DNA of 38,471 bases from Opitutus sp. GAS368 (GCA_945903465.1 CAMDOF010000061.1:1-38471); one strand, 5' to 3'; counted from the stretch's first letter, positions 21,037 to 30,259 are shown. The notes: generated by a model not told the origin, from the sequence alone. A program made the numbers and translations.

Positions 21037-21996
21037 GCAATACCCACCGCCGCTCCTCCACCCGCCTCCGCGCCTCTTCCGCTCGCCGCCGCCCGCGGTC
21101 TCCCCGCCTCCGCCGCCTCCTCCGCCCGCGGTCTCCGCGCCGCGCCGCCGCCGCCTCCGCTCGCGGCCTCCGCCTCCGCTCGCGGCCTCCGCGCCGCCGG
21201 CGCCGCCGCCCAAGCCCTCCGCGCCACCGCCACCGACGACCCCACCGCCGCACCCACGACGCCGCCCGCGGCCAACGACGACCCCACCGCCGCACCCACG
21301 ACGCCGCCCGCGGCCAACGCCTCCGCCGTTCCCCTCGCTTCCGCCGTTCCCCTCGCCCCGCCCAACCCACCCCGCCCAGGGCGGCGCCGTCGAATCACCT
21401 GGCACGAATTAATCAAACACGTCTGGGGCTTCGATCCGCTTAAATGTCCGCTCTGCCCGGGCCAGCTCCGCCCCATCGCTATCGTCAAAAAAACCACCGG
21501 GATCGCCACCCTCCTCGCCGCGCTCAATCTCCCGCGCACCCACCAGCACCGTTGGGCCCACGGTCCACCCGCCCCCGCCGTCACCGTCGTGGTCGACGCC
21601 CGCACCGGCACCGCCCATCCGGGCGGCCCACGCCCCGGCACCGCGGACCTCCCGTATCCAAAAATTCATGACGAATCGCTCCGCTTGAGCGCCGCCGTCA
21701 TGGACCCGCGGAACGAATTCGATCAGACCGGCTGCGCATGGCCGCGCGCACCCCTCGATCCCGCGACGCACCCGGGCAAGGAGAATTGTTTACCGACGAC
21801 TACCGACGACTACGCCCAGCCCGACGCCGCCGCGAGCGAAACGGTCTTCTGGACAGAGCCCAACCGCCCCGACGAACAGGCCACCCACCGGCCAACGCCG
21901 ACGCCGCCGACCGTGGCGCCGACACCGCCCCAGCCGCCCCCTCGGCTGGCCACGTGCCAGCGGACGCCCGTCAGCCTGCCTGAGAATTTTTTTTAA
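21037..21996 (+). pseudogene. Transposase remnant, C-terminal end of an IS91-like element
   Basis: An open frame with no start codon runs from just after stop codons at 21028/21034 to TAA-like termination at 21996. Its middle part reads RRITWHELIKHVWGFDPLK, then CPLCPGQLRPIAIV and ATLLAALNLP. This is the zinc-ribbon-like C-terminus (W..L+..V+..DPL.CP.C.G..R.IA.+) found at the end of IS91-type transposases. Everything upstream is low-complexity Ala/Pro/Arg sequence, and the catalytic Tyr domain is absent. The tail also contains PGQGELFTDD in a neighbouring frame, matching PGQGQLFADD-stop on the minus strand near 38280-38310, so a frameshift lies between. The element is dead as a gene, but its 3' end remains and is repeated elsewhere. 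IS family assignment is moderate. Confidence 0.6.
21235..21318 (+). repeat. Two tandem copies of a 42-bp unit
   Basis: The unit at 21235-21276 is repeated exactly at 21277-21318. In the transposase-remnant frame it encodes DDPTAAPTTPPAAN twice. It lies in a long C-rich, G-poor tract (about 21040-21370) with strong strand asymmetry and many shorter CCTCCG/CCGCC-type near-repeats, which explains the arginine- and proline-rich open frames on both strands. Confidence 0.85.
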
Positions 21997-22268
21997 AAAA
22001 CGCTGACTCCTTGACTCCGAGCGGTCTGCAGGTCTGCCTCCGCCGATCGTCCCCCCGCGATGATTGCCCCCCAAAAAACGGCAAGCCGCGCCTCGATTCG
22101 TACCCGGAATCCTCATTGCCGTCGCAGCCGTTCCCCACCCCAAGTCCCCAGCATCACCCGAAGCCGCCGCCATCCCAAAATCGACTCATTTACAACTAAC
22201 TCATCCCAATCCCACCATGACCCTCCCCTTAAAACCCTCCCCCCCACAAATCCGGTTTCCTAGCAGCC
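21997..22268 (+). mobile_element. IS 3' end with C-rich core repeat, copy A
   Basis: Downstream of the transposase remnant, blocks such as CTCCTTGACTCCGA, GGTCTGCCTCCG, CGCGATGATTGC and CCCACCATG match, on the opposite strand, the segment at 37846-38330 near the right end of the window. The last part (22217-22268) is the core: ATG, CCCTCCCC, TTAAAA, CCCTCCCCCCC (seven C at 22239-22245), then CAAATCCGGTTTCCTAGCA, after which similarity to other copies stops. The core points into the TonB receptor that follows. The ATG at 22217 is in frame with that receptor. Confidence 0.8.
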
Positions 22269-22297
22269 ATTCCCCCCGGCGCGAACCCCATCAAATC

Positions 22298-25279
22298 ATG
22301 TCGACTTCATCAAAAACGGTCGGTTTTTTGCGGCGCGTCCGCGAACGCCTGTTTGCCGTAAGTTCAAGCCTCGTTCTCTCGGCCGCGCTTCCGTGTATTC
22401 ACGCGGCTGAGACGAGCGTACTCACCGGCTCGGTCAGCAACACCGCCACCGGCAATCTGCTGGAAGGCGCACGCGTCGAGCTGCCGCGCCTCGGCCTTTC
22501 GGCGCTGGCTGATCTCACCGGCCGCTACGTGCTGGCCGGCGTGCCGCCCGGCACCCACGACGTCACGGTTTCCTACATCGGTCTCGACTCGCTCCAGCAG
22601 CAGGTGACGGTCGCAGCCGGCCAGCGAACCACGCGCAACTTCGATCTCACGACCGGCATCTACCAGCTCCAGCAATTCCGCGTGACCGGCGAGCGCGAGG
22701 GCGACGCGGCTGCGATCACTGCGGCGCGCAATGCCACCAACGTGAAGAACATCGTCTCCACCGACTCGTTTGGCTACCTGCCGAACATGAGTGTCGGCGA
22801 GGTCGCGGTCTACCTGCCGGGTGTGGCGGGGAATCCCGCGGAGGAGGGGCACATCAGCACGCTGAGCGTGCGTGGCATGCCGCCCGGACTGGGCAGCGTG
22901 ACGGTCGACGGGGGCATCCTTTCCAGCCAAGGTGGCATGAGCCGCGAGACCCGCTTGCATGTCATCACGGGCGCGATGTTCGATCAGCTCGAGCTGATCA
23001 AGGGCCACACGCCCGACAAGGGCGCGGAGGGGCTGGGTGGCGCCGTCAATTTTAAGAGCCGCTCACCGCTCAGCATGAAGGAAAAACGGCGCATCACCTA
23101 CAACTTCTCCGCGCGCGTCGCGCCGTCGTTCAACCAGCAGATTCCTTTGCGCGAGCGGCATCGCGCGCATCCATTGTTCAACTTAGGGTACCAGGAGGTA
23201 TTCGGCATCTTCGGCGGCGAGCGCAATCTCGGCGTCGCGGTCAACCTGTTCTACAGCGAAAACGGGGTGGGCTCGTGGCTGACGACGCGCGATTTCCAGA
23301 ACACCACGACAACGCCGGCGTATTTGTGGGACTACCGCACAAGCGACAACTATAACAACCGCGGCCAGAAGAGTATCAACGTCAAGACCGACTACCGCCT
23401 CTCGCCGACCACCAAGCTCTCGATCAACACGATCCTCAACGACGCCAACGAGCGCATGCGGCGCAAGTACGAGGTTCGCGCGTTCACCAACCAATCCGTC
23501 GGCACCACCGGCACCGCGGGCGTCCTGCCAGGCTACACGGACCGCGTCACCCAGGTCCGCGCGTCGACCGCCTCGACGATCGACAACACGATGACCGGGC
23601 CGAACAACTTCTACAACCGTCTGCGTTTGGTCGATGCCGGGATCGAGCACCAGTTCGACCGCTGGCAGATCGACTACAACGCCGTCTACAACTGGACGAA
23701 AATCAACTCCGGCAACGGCCGCGGCGCGGTGCTGATCAACCGCCTCACCAATGTCGGCTGGATCCTTGATCGCACGCAGTCGGACTTTCACCCGAAGTTC
23801 ATCCAGACCGAGGGGCCGGACATGCGGAATCCCGCGAACTACTGGCCGGCGCCGCAAGGGCTGGCCCACGCCAAGGCGGTGGCGACCGACGAGGTAAAGG
23901 AGCTGCGCGGCAACGCCCGCTACACCCTGTCCACCGAGATCCCGCTGTACCTGAAGACCGGCCTGCGCTGGCGTGAGCAGGAAAACTATAACTCGACGAT
24001 CTCGCGTCGCTGGAACTATACGGGCACGACCGCGCTGCCAGCGGATCCGACGCTCTTCATGTTCGACGAGCGCAAGACCGGGCGGCACATGCCGCAGTGG
24101 GAGGCGTCGCAGTTCATGCGCGATCTCAATCCGACCACGCCTTCGGTGTGGGACGAGGACGTGTATTTCCGCGAGCAGAACAAGTTCACAGGCACGCGCG
24201 ATGTGACTGAGACGGTTTATGCGGGCTACCTGATGGCGTCGGGCAAGCTCGGTCGCAGCGGGTTCCTCGGTCGCACTGGTTTCATCACCGGCGTGCGCAG
24301 GGAAAAAACCGAGGTGAAAAGCTGGGGCTGGGTGCGTGCACGCGTGGCGACCTCCAACGCCGCCCGCCTGGCCGATCCCGTCGGCGCGGCGCAACGCGAC
24401 TACGCGGCGAACAAGCGCGACTTGGAGGGCGGTTATAGCAGGTCGTTCCCGAGCGCGCATCTCACGCACGACATCACCTCGAGCCTGAAGGCCCGCCTCG
24501 CTTGGTCGACGAGCTACGGTCGACCCTCGATGAATAACTTCCTCCCGAACGAGTCGATCAACGAGACGGCCCAAACGCTGTCGGTGAACAACCCGGGACT
24601 CCAGCCGCAGATGGCGAACAACTGGGATGCGACGCTCGATTATTATTTCGAGCCCGTCGGGAATCTCTCCGCCGGCTGGTTCCACAAGAAAATCAACGAC
24701 TACATCGTCAGCGGCATCATCGCTGGTACGATCCCCGGTGGCCTCGACAACGGCTATAACGGCGAATATCAGGGCTTCACCAAGCTGACTTCGGACAACG
24801 CCGGCACCGCTTACTGCCAGGGTTGGGAGCTCAGCTACCAGCAGCAGTTCACCTTCCTGCCTGGCGCGCTAAAGGGAATGGGCGGATTTGCCAACTACAC
24901 GACGCTGGTGACGCACGGCGATTTCGGCGGGCGCACGCCGCTCTCCGGCGGGCAAATCGCCGGCTTCATTCCAAGGACAGCGAACGCGGGCCTCACCTGG
25001 CGCTACCGCGGCTTGAGTTCGCGCGTGCTCGTGAATCACACGGGAGAGTACATCACCAGTTATTCGGCTGGCAGCGTCGGCCGGAATATCTACCGCTACA
25101 AACGGACCATCGTGAACTTGGGTTTCGCCTACCAGATTCGCCCGGCGGTTCAGCTCACCTGGGACATCTCGAACCTGTTCAACGCACCGCTGGCCTCCTA
25201 TCGCGGCATCCCCGATCAGATGCAGAGCACGGGAATCCTCGGCACAACAATGAACTTCGGCGTAAATGGACGGTTCTGA
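22298..25279 (+). CDS. TonB-dependent receptor (first of three)
   Basis: This outer-membrane receptor (993 residues) imports large nutrients using energy from TonB. It has a signal peptide (VGFLRRVRERLFAVSSSLVL, cleavage near IHAAE) and a carboxypeptidase-regulatory-like domain (about 37-125: TGSVSNTATGNLLEGARVEL, GRYVLAGVPPGTHDVTVSY). A TonB-box-like linker (QQFRVTGEREGDAAA) follows, then a plug domain (ISTLSVRGMPPGLGSVTVDG, IKGHTPDKGAEGLGG) and a beta-barrel ending in MNFGVNGRF with the terminal Phe. The start at 22298 gives a clean signal peptide. The in-frame ATG at 22217 lies in the IS-derived repeat and would add 27 residues starting MTLPLKPSPPQIRFP. A 500-codon antisense frame is a composition artefact. 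No hydrolase is adjacent, so the substrate is unknown. Confidence 0.93.
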   Translation: MSTSSKTVGFLRRVRERLFAVSSSLVLSAALPCIHAAETSVLTGSVSNTATGNLLEGARVELPRLGLSALADLTGRYVLAGVPPGTHDVTVSYIGLDSLQQQVTVAAGQRTTRNFDLTTGIYQLQQFRVTGEREGDAAAITAARNATNVKNIVSTDSFGYLPNMSVGEVAVYLPGVAGNPAEEGHISTLSVRGMPPGLGSVTVDGGILSSQGGMSRETRLHVITGAMFDQLELIKGHTPDKGAEGLGGAVNFKSRSPLSMKEKRRITYNFSARVAPSFNQQIPLRERHRAHPLFNLGYQEVFGIFGGERNLGVAVNLFYSENGVGSWLTTRDFQNTTTTPAYLWDYRTSDNYNNRGQKSINVKTDYRLSPTTKLSINTILNDANERMRRKYEVRAFTNQSVGTTGTAGVLPGYTDRVTQVRASTASTIDNTMTGPNNFYNRLRLVDAGIEHQFDRWQIDYNAVYNWTKINSGNGRGAVLINRLTNVGWILDRTQSDFHPKFIQTEGPDMRNPANYWPAPQGLAHAKAVATDEVKELRGNARYTLSTEIPLYLKTGLRWREQENYNSTISRRWNYTGTTALPADPTLFMFDERKTGRHMPQWEASQFMRDLNPTTPSVWDEDVYFREQNKFTGTRDVTETVYAGYLMASGKLGRSGFLGRTGFITGVRREKTEVKSWGWVRARVATSNAARLADPVGAAQRDYAANKRDLEGGYSRSFPSAHLTHDITSSLKARLAWSTSYGRPSMNNFLPNESINETAQTLSVNNPGLQPQMANNWDATLDYYFEPVGNLSAGWFHKKINDYIVSGIIAGTIPGGLDNGYNGEYQGFTKLTSDNAGTAYCQGWELSYQQQFTFLPGALKGMGGFANYTTLVTHGDFGGRTPLSGGQIAGFIPRTANAGLTWRYRGLSSRVLVNHTGEYITSYSAGSVGRNIYRYKRTIVNLGFAYQIRPAVQLTWDISNLFNAPLASYRGIPDQMQSTGILGTTMNFGVNGRF

Positions 25280-25385
25280 GCCAACAATTCAGTTGAGAGC
25301 ACAACCGTGTGATCATCGCGCGTCGTACGCCCTTTCGAGCTTCGGCTCGGTGGCTTGGGCCCCCAACTGAACTCTAGACTCCCAA

Positions 25386-25734
25386 GAAACAGCTTCTGTA
25401 AGTCGTTGGTGGGAAAAGAAAACTGTTTCTTCCCGTCGGGGCCAAAACTTGTTTTGGTGGGGAGGCGCCCATGCAGCAGGGGCGACAAGAGTGTCGCCCA
25501 TCCGACGGACCGGCGACACTCGCTGGTGTAAATTGACCGATCGTCCGCGAGGGGCGACAAGAGTGTCGCCCATCCGACGGACCGGCGACACTCCTGTCGC
25601 CGATGGTGGCCACGAAGGTGTGCTTCGCTCCCCCACCACCCACCCTCTCGCGCTCCCATGAAACAGCTTCTGCAAATCGTTGGTGGGCCTAGAAAGCTGT
25701 TTCTTCGAGCCGCGGCCAAAACTTGTTTTGGTGG
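25386..25734. repeat. REP/BIME-like hairpin repeat cluster
   Basis: Two repeat types alternate between the convergent receptor and cytochrome remnant. Type R1 (25386-25462 and 25660-25734) begins GAAACAGCTT, has its inverse (AAGCTGTTTC, 25694-25703 in the second copy) about 25 bases on, and ends with the perfect palindrome CCAAAACTTGTTTTGG (25442-25457, 25716-25731). Type R2 is an exact 43-bp repeat (25479-25521 and 25551-25593). It contains GAGTGTCGCC pairing with GGCGACACTC (ten pairs), and a competing small hairpin GGCGACAAGAGTGTCGCC. The order is R1-R2-R2-R1. Translated, R2 gives SPVRRMGDTLVAP, a junk peptide that such repeats leave in open frames. These are intergenic mobile repeats, not a gene. 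Confidence 0.85.
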
Positions 25735-25740
25735 GTGCGC

Positions 25741-25777
25741 TGCTAGGAAACTGGATTCGCAGCGGGGAGGGGTTTAG
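25741..25777 (-). repeat. C-rich core repeat, copy B (short form)
   Basis: The plus strand reads TGCTAGGAAACTGGATTCGC followed by AGCGGGGAGGGGTTTAG. This is the core repeat in the minus orientation and the variant form (GCAGCGGGG instead of a long G run) shared with copy C. Its inner side abuts the point where the cytochrome reading frame loses similarity to its family, so it marks the truncation. The outer side faces the REP cluster. Confidence 0.85.
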
Positions 25778-26176
25778 TTCACCCGTCGGCAGGTCGCCGA
25801 TGGTCTGGGGGTATTCGTAGCTGTTCAGACGGCGCAGCACCGAATGGGGCGCCGTCGCTTTGAAACGCTCTGCCGCCTCACCGACGGAGGACGTGATCGC
25901 ATCCACGGCCGGGAGCAGTTCCGGTTTCGGTGGCTGCTTTCCCTTATGCGGTGGCATCTCGCCCTGATTGAGTTGATCGAGAATCTCCTGCCAGAGCAGC
26001 GCGTCGTCCGCTGTCGTGATCGCGGCGGTAAGCGAATCAAACCGGTGGTCGCCCTTCTGTTTCTCGGGGCCGTGGCATTTGCTGCAGGTGGTCATCAGGA
26101 ACTCGGGGCAAGAGCCGGCAAAAAGCTGGGCGGTAAAAAATGCTGAGAACAGAAGTCCCCATTTTTTACCGCACAT
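25778..26176 (-). pseudogene. Truncated planctomycete-type cytochrome c (DUF1587/DUF1592 family), N-terminal fragment
   Basis: From the ATG at 26176 the frame gives a signal-like start (MCGKKWGLLFSAFFTAQLFA), then the haem-binding motif CSKCH in FLMTTCSKCHGPEKQKGDHR. The cytochrome tail follows (EILDQLNQGEMPPHKGKQPP), then SVLRRLNSYEYPQTIGDL. In intact relatives this last motif opens the DUF1587 domain of a protein of 700 or more residues. Here it ends after about 130 residues exactly where copy B of the C-rich repeat begins. The frame runs on through the repeat and the REP cluster, but that part is junk. The fragment is bounded upstream by copy C. Whether the stump is expressed is unknown; as an enzyme it is dead. 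Confidence 0.75.
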
Positions 26177-26209
26177 TTTTTTGCCGAATAAGAAGTCAGC
26201 GAATGGTGG

Positions 26210-26244
26210 TGAGGAAACTGGATTCGCAGCGGGGAGGGGTTTAG
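26210..26244 (-). repeat. C-rich core repeat, copy C (short form)
   Basis: The plus strand reads GAGGAAACTGGATTCGCAGC then GGGGAGGGGTTTAG, the same variant as copy B and the same orientation. It lies 34 bp upstream of the start of the truncated cytochrome and 27 bp downstream of the GDPD stop, so it is exactly at a module junction. The outer end is shorter than in other copies (TTTCCTCACC instead of TTTCCTAGCAAT). Confidence 0.82.
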
Positions 26245-26270
26245 CCGGCGAACGCCCAAAGGACCGCGCG

Positions 26271-27098
26271 CTAAGGCGTCCGGTGAGGTGGGGCAGCGGA
26301 CCCCGCGGGGGACGCGAGCAGGAAGTCTCGGAGGCCGGTGAGGTGATCGGTGTTGATGAGGTCGACGCCGGCGTCGGCAAGGAGGCGCCAGGCCTCGGGG
26401 GTGTCGGGCGTGTTCCAAAAGCGTATGCGCCGGCCCTGCGCGTGCGCCTGTGTGACCAGGGCGGCGAGTTTCCTAGCGTCGGGCGCAGAAATCGGGCCGG
26501 TCCATTTCCCCTTAAAGACCTTTTGCCAGTTGTCGCTCACCCAAGGCACGAGCGAGGCAGGAGGATTAGAAGCAAGGTCTTCGATGCGGCCGTCCAGCGC
26601 GGCGTAGCGGACGGGTTGCGCGGCGAGCTCGGTACGGGCGCGGTTGCCGGAGAGGATGACCGTGATGGCGCCGGGCGTAGCGACGCCTTCGCGGAAAACG
26701 GTGAACATCGCGGCGTATTTTTCGAGGCGCGCGTGAAGTGCGGCCAAGGTGGCAACGGCCTCGGTCTTCACGTCGATGAGCAGCGTGATCGTGGGCCCGC
26801 CGCGGTAAACCCGGCCGCCGTTTTGTTGGACGCGGGCGCGAAGCGGATCGAGGTAAAGGGCCTCGAGGGTGCGCTCGGGTTTCACATCTTTGGCGTTGTG
26901 CGCGACGAGGAGCTGGCCCGCGACGAGGTAAATGTCGGCCTCGATGCTGCCGAAGCCGCAGGCAAGCGCGTCAAGGAGCGGACGAGGGTGTTCGTAGTCG
27001 TTGTGCGCGTGGGCGCGGAGGAGCGGCACGGGCTCGGCGGCGCGGGTGAGCGAGAGGGAGAGAAGGAGCGAGAGGGAGACGAGGAGAGCAGTGCGCAT
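26271..27098 (-). CDS. Secreted GDPD-family (glycerophosphodiester/PI-specific) phosphodiesterase
   Basis: This 275-residue protein starts with a classical signal peptide (MRTALLVSLSLLLSLSLTRA) and then the TIM-barrel active-site strand HAHNDYEHPRPLLDAL (about residues 30-45). GFGSIEADIYL carries the metal ligands Glu53 and Asp55. TLLIDVKTEA and INTDHLTGLRDFL are the later barrel strands. The family cleaves glycerophosphodiesters or phosphatidylinositol-type head groups outside the cytoplasm. The frame is open further upstream, but the ATG at 27098 gives the signal peptide. It follows the second TonB receptor by 134 bp on the same strand, so the pair may import and process one phosphorylated or lipid-derived nutrient; this is inference. 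Confidence 0.85.
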   Translation of the reverse strand: MRTALLVSLSLLLSLSLTRAAEPVPLLRAHAHNDYEHPRPLLDALACGFGSIEADIYLVAGQLLVAHNAKDVKPERTLEALYLDPLRARVQQNGGRVYRGGPTITLLIDVKTEAVATLAALHARLEKYAAMFTVFREGVATPGAITVILSGNRARTELAAQPVRYAALDGRIEDLASNPPASLVPWVSDNWQKVFKGKWTGPISAPDARKLAALVTQAHAQGRRIRFWNTPDTPEAWRLLADAGVDLINTDHLTGLRDFLLASPAGSAAPPHRTP

Positions 27099-27232
27099 AG
27101 CAGATGGAGGGAGACTAAAAGCGGGACCGGTCCGAAGCGAGTGCGGAGGCCGCAGCGGGCGGGCGTTTGGGGACGGCCCGCAAGTGGCAGCGGCCAAAAC
27201 AAGGGGCCTGCCGGAGACCCCGCCCTACTCGG

Positions 27233-30200
27233 TTAGAAGCGGCCGCGGACGCCAACCGTCCAAACCGGACCGAGGATCTCACGCGAGCGAAGGAGGCCGG
27301 GCTCGTTGGAATAATAATCTTGGAACGAGTTCGTGATGTTGCGCCCACTGAGCGTGAGTTCGTAGGTGCGGGTAAGTTTATAGCCGGCGCTTAGGTCGGC
27401 GAGAAACTGCTCGCTCCACCACCGGATTTCGTTCGTGGCAAACGCGTCGATCTTGGCGGACTGCCAGGTGGCGCGCAGCTGGATGTTGAAGTTTCGGTTG
27501 CTGAAACGGATGCCGCCGTTGGCCGCTTTCGGCACGACGTCGGCCAACGGCACTTCGGCGATGGTGCGCGAAATCGAGCCGAACACGCTGAAGCCGCGCC
27601 AGAAGCCAGGGAGAAAGACGAGTTGCTGGCTGTATTCAAAATCCACGCCCTTCATCTTCGTCCGCTCGGTGAGATTGGTGGGCTGCCGGAAACTGTAGCC
27701 CGCATAGTCCGGATCGTTGCCGTAGCCGGCGGTCTCGGCAGTGACGAAGGTGTTGGCCGAGCCCTTGTTCTTGATGTCGATCTGATAAGTGGAAACCGAG
27801 ACCGTGCCGGCTGGCTCGAGGTAGTATTGAAGGCTCACGAAGATTTTGTTGGCATACTCGGGCTTCATTTGGGGATTCGGGAGGGTGATGATGCGCTGGG
27901 TTTCATCGATGCTGGTGATGCCGGCGAGTTTGTCGTAACCGGGCCGGAGGATCGACTGGTTGCCCGCCACCTGAAGAACGAGATTCGGCGCGAACGAATA
28001 CTTCGCGCCGCCGCTCGTGAACCAGTTGCCGTAGTCGCCGTAATGGGTCGAGCGCTCGCCGTTGCGGTATTGGTAAACGATGTAGGGAATCGTGTTCACG
28101 GTGTAACCGGCGGCCGTGACGACGGCGTCGGGGCGCGGCTCAAACACGCGGCCGATGGTGCGTGTGCGTTCATGCCGGAGACCGACATCGAGGCGCAGAC
28201 GGCCCAGGCGCGTGGAGCCTTCAACGTAACCGGAGTCGATCTGCTCCTTGATGCCGCGGGGCGCGATGAACTCCTTGCGAAAATTCCCAATGGTGTCCGG
28301 CAGGAAGTGCGTGGGATTGGCGACGAAGAAGTGGTGCAGTACGGTGTTGTCCACGTAGGCTAGGTTGAGCGAGGCGATGTTGCCGCCGATCTTCGGATCG
28401 AAGGGGACGAAGTTTTGAAACACGGGAAACACCGTGGTCGGTGCCGTCTGCGTGCCGGCCGCGCCCACGTAAGTCCAACTGCGGTCGCCCTGGCGCTCGA
28501 CGTCGTGTGTCGTCAGGCGCGTCTTCGCGCCGGTCTCGAGCAAGACGAGGAGACCGCCGAGGTTGAGCGTCTTTTTTCCGTCGAGATAGCCTTGGAAAAC
28601 CTGATTCTGGCCGGAGAGTTCGCGGCTGCGGACGGAGTTCGCGTTGTTGTCGTTGCGACCAAGGCTCGCGGCCTCGGACCACGGTAGGCCGGACCGCTGG
28701 GTGAGGCGCCAGCCGGGCTGGTTGGGGCTGTCGCGTTCGGCCATCCAGCTCATCCGCGTAAGGCGCGCGCCGACGGTTTGGAAGAAGCCGTTGTTGATAT
28801 CTCCATAGTGCGTGCGGCTGCGTGAGTAGCTGCCACCGGCGGTGAGCGCGAGGTCGCCCAGCTTGTAGACGAGTTTCGGGGTGGAGGTGACGGTGTCGTT
28901 GAGACGGTTGCGATGGCTCTGGGCCTCGTCCATGCGGGTGTTGGCGTTGTTGGTCGCAAGGGCGATAACGCGGGTGAGCGTGGACGAGGGATCGATCTGT
29001 GCGGCGCTCGCGAGAAAGGTCACGGTGCGGTCGCCGTATTCGTCGTTGAAGTGGGCGCCCGTGGTGCGTAGCGAAAACACGAGGCCCTCGGCGATCCGGT
29101 AGTCGAAGCTGGCGCCGAAGGAGTCCCGACGCGTGATTTTCGGGCCGACGCGGAAGGAAATAGTGGTGATGAACGGACCCCGCGCGAGATTGCTGAAGTC
29201 GTAGTTCGTCGTACCGTTCTCCTGCTCGGTGTAAGCGGTGTTGGTGCTCACGTTGAACTGCACGCCCAGCCGCCCGCCAAACGACTCGCTGTAGCTGAAT
29301 TTGGCGCCGGGAAATACTTTCAGATGGTTGCCGTCGTCGGGGCCGGGAGTTTTGCGCAGGGTGAGGGCGTAGGCGTTGCCGATGAGAGTGGCCTCGGCCA
29401 CGACCTCGCGTCCGCGGCGCTCGAAGGCGTTTTTGCTCTTCAGGTTGATGCTGCCGGCCGTGGCATCGGCGTCCATTTTGGCGGTGAGCGTCTTGCTGAC
29501 CTCGATGGACTCGATGCTGTTGATCGAGGTCTGGTCGAACTCGAACCCGCGTGACCCCGCGCCGAAGGAGGCCGACGAAGCGTTGGCCATGCGCATGCCG
29601 TCGAGGCTGATGCCGACATACTTCGGATCGAGGCCGCCGATGCGGGCGGCGCGCGCCTCGGACTTCGTATAGTCGAGCACGACGCCGGGGATGTATTTCA
29701 CGAACTCGCCGATGCTGCCGCTGGTAACGTCGCCGAAGTTATCGGTGGCGACCGCGTTCATCATGTTGAGCGCGGCGCGCTGGTCCATGATGGCCTTGGC
29801 ATTGCCCTCGCGTTCGGAAGAGACAACGAAGGTGCCGAGCGTCACGAGCTCGCCGGCCGGACTTGAGGCGGTGGTGGCAGGTCGGTAGGTCGACCCGGCG
29901 AGATCGAAGTTTTGCGTCGCAGTCTGACCGGCGCCGAGCGCGACGGTCGCTGCGGCGACTTCGTAACCGGTGAACGTCACCGTGAGCGCACGGGAACCGG
30001 CGGCGACACCGGAGAGCACGTAGGTGCCATCATCGCCGGAGTAGGCGACGGCATCGGTGCCGACGACGTGAACCTCCGCGTTGCGCACGTATTGCTGCGT
30101 GGCGGGGTTAAATATCCGGCCGGTGATTTTTCCGACCGTGGGCGTCTGGGCCAAAATCGCGGCGGTGAACCCGGCGGCGAGAAGCCAGAAGCAACCGCCG

Positions 30201-30259
30201 CGAAAAAGCGCGCGGACATTGCGCGCTCGTGCGACCGTGCAAAAAAGAGAAAGAATCAT
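27233..30259 (-). CDS. TonB-dependent receptor (second of three)
   Basis: The 1008-residue outer-membrane receptor starts at the ATG at 30259. It has a signal peptide (ALFRGGCFWLLAAGFTAAIL, AQ cleavage), a carboxypeptidase-regulatory-like domain (GKITGRIFNPATQQYVRNAE, GTYVLSGVAAGSRALTVTFT) and a TonB-box region (GTFVVSSEREGNAKAIMDQR). The plug (TSGSIGEFVKYIPGVVLDYT, IGGLDPKYVGISLDGMRM, VSKTLTAKMDADATAGSINL) is followed by a barrel ending PVWTVGVRGRF. The sequence group resembles large receptors of the Xanthomonas/Caulobacter type often linked to glycan or aromatic nutrient uptake. The frame stays open to 30325, but that segment lacks a signal peptide. A GDPD-family enzyme follows in the same direction. 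A palindrome that could bind a LacI-type repressor lies 29 bp upstream. Confidence 0.93.
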   Translation of the reverse strand: MILSLFCTVARARNVRALFRGGCFWLLAAGFTAAILAQTPTVGKITGRIFNPATQQYVRNAEVHVVGTDAVAYSGDDGTYVLSGVAAGSRALTVTFTGYEVAAATVALGAGQTATQNFDLAGSTYRPATTASSPAGELVTLGTFVVSSEREGNAKAIMDQRAALNMMNAVATDNFGDVTSGSIGEFVKYIPGVVLDYTKSEARAARIGGLDPKYVGISLDGMRMANASSASFGAGSRGFEFDQTSINSIESIEVSKTLTAKMDADATAGSINLKSKNAFERRGREVVAEATLIGNAYALTLRKTPGPDDGNHLKVFPGAKFSYSESFGGRLGVQFNVSTNTAYTEQENGTTNYDFSNLARGPFITTISFRVGPKITRRDSFGASFDYRIAEGLVFSLRTTGAHFNDEYGDRTVTFLASAAQIDPSSTLTRVIALATNNANTRMDEAQSHRNRLNDTVTSTPKLVYKLGDLALTAGGSYSRSRTHYGDINNGFFQTVGARLTRMSWMAERDSPNQPGWRLTQRSGLPWSEAASLGRNDNNANSVRSRELSGQNQVFQGYLDGKKTLNLGGLLVLLETGAKTRLTTHDVERQGDRSWTYVGAAGTQTAPTTVFPVFQNFVPFDPKIGGNIASLNLAYVDNTVLHHFFVANPTHFLPDTIGNFRKEFIAPRGIKEQIDSGYVEGSTRLGRLRLDVGLRHERTRTIGRVFEPRPDAVVTAAGYTVNTIPYIVYQYRNGERSTHYGDYGNWFTSGGAKYSFAPNLVLQVAGNQSILRPGYDKLAGITSIDETQRIITLPNPQMKPEYANKIFVSLQYYLEPAGTVSVSTYQIDIKNKGSANTFVTAETAGYGNDPDYAGYSFRQPTNLTERTKMKGVDFEYSQQLVFLPGFWRGFSVFGSISRTIAEVPLADVVPKAANGGIRFSNRNFNIQLRATWQSAKIDAFATNEIRWWSEQFLADLSAGYKLTRTYELTLSGRNITNSFQDYYSNEPGLLRSREILGPVWTVGVRGRF

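Noticed and set aside
21235..21318. CRISPR-like array
   Set aside because: The 42-bp units are directly adjacent with no spacers and encode a Pro/Ala-rich peptide.
20909..21412. Overlapping arginine/glycine-rich and proline-rich reading frames on both strands
   Set aside because: They arise from one extremely C-rich low-complexity tract. All frames are open because stops are rare, and none shows a domain or natural start.
23183..24685. A 500-codon open frame antisense to the first TonB receptor
   Set aside because: It is His/Arg/Val-rich, has no recognisable motif, and lies fully inside a clear receptor gene; a high-GC shadow frame.
25479..25593. CRISPR-like array from two 43-bp repeats
   Set aside because: There are only two copies with internal hairpins, flanked by another hairpin repeat, and no cas genes; REP/BIME is the better explanation.
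25313..26380. One 355-codon gene on the minus strand
   Set aside because: The open frame strings together a repeat, a cytochrome fragment, another repeat and the REP cluster; only 25778-26176 resembles a protein.
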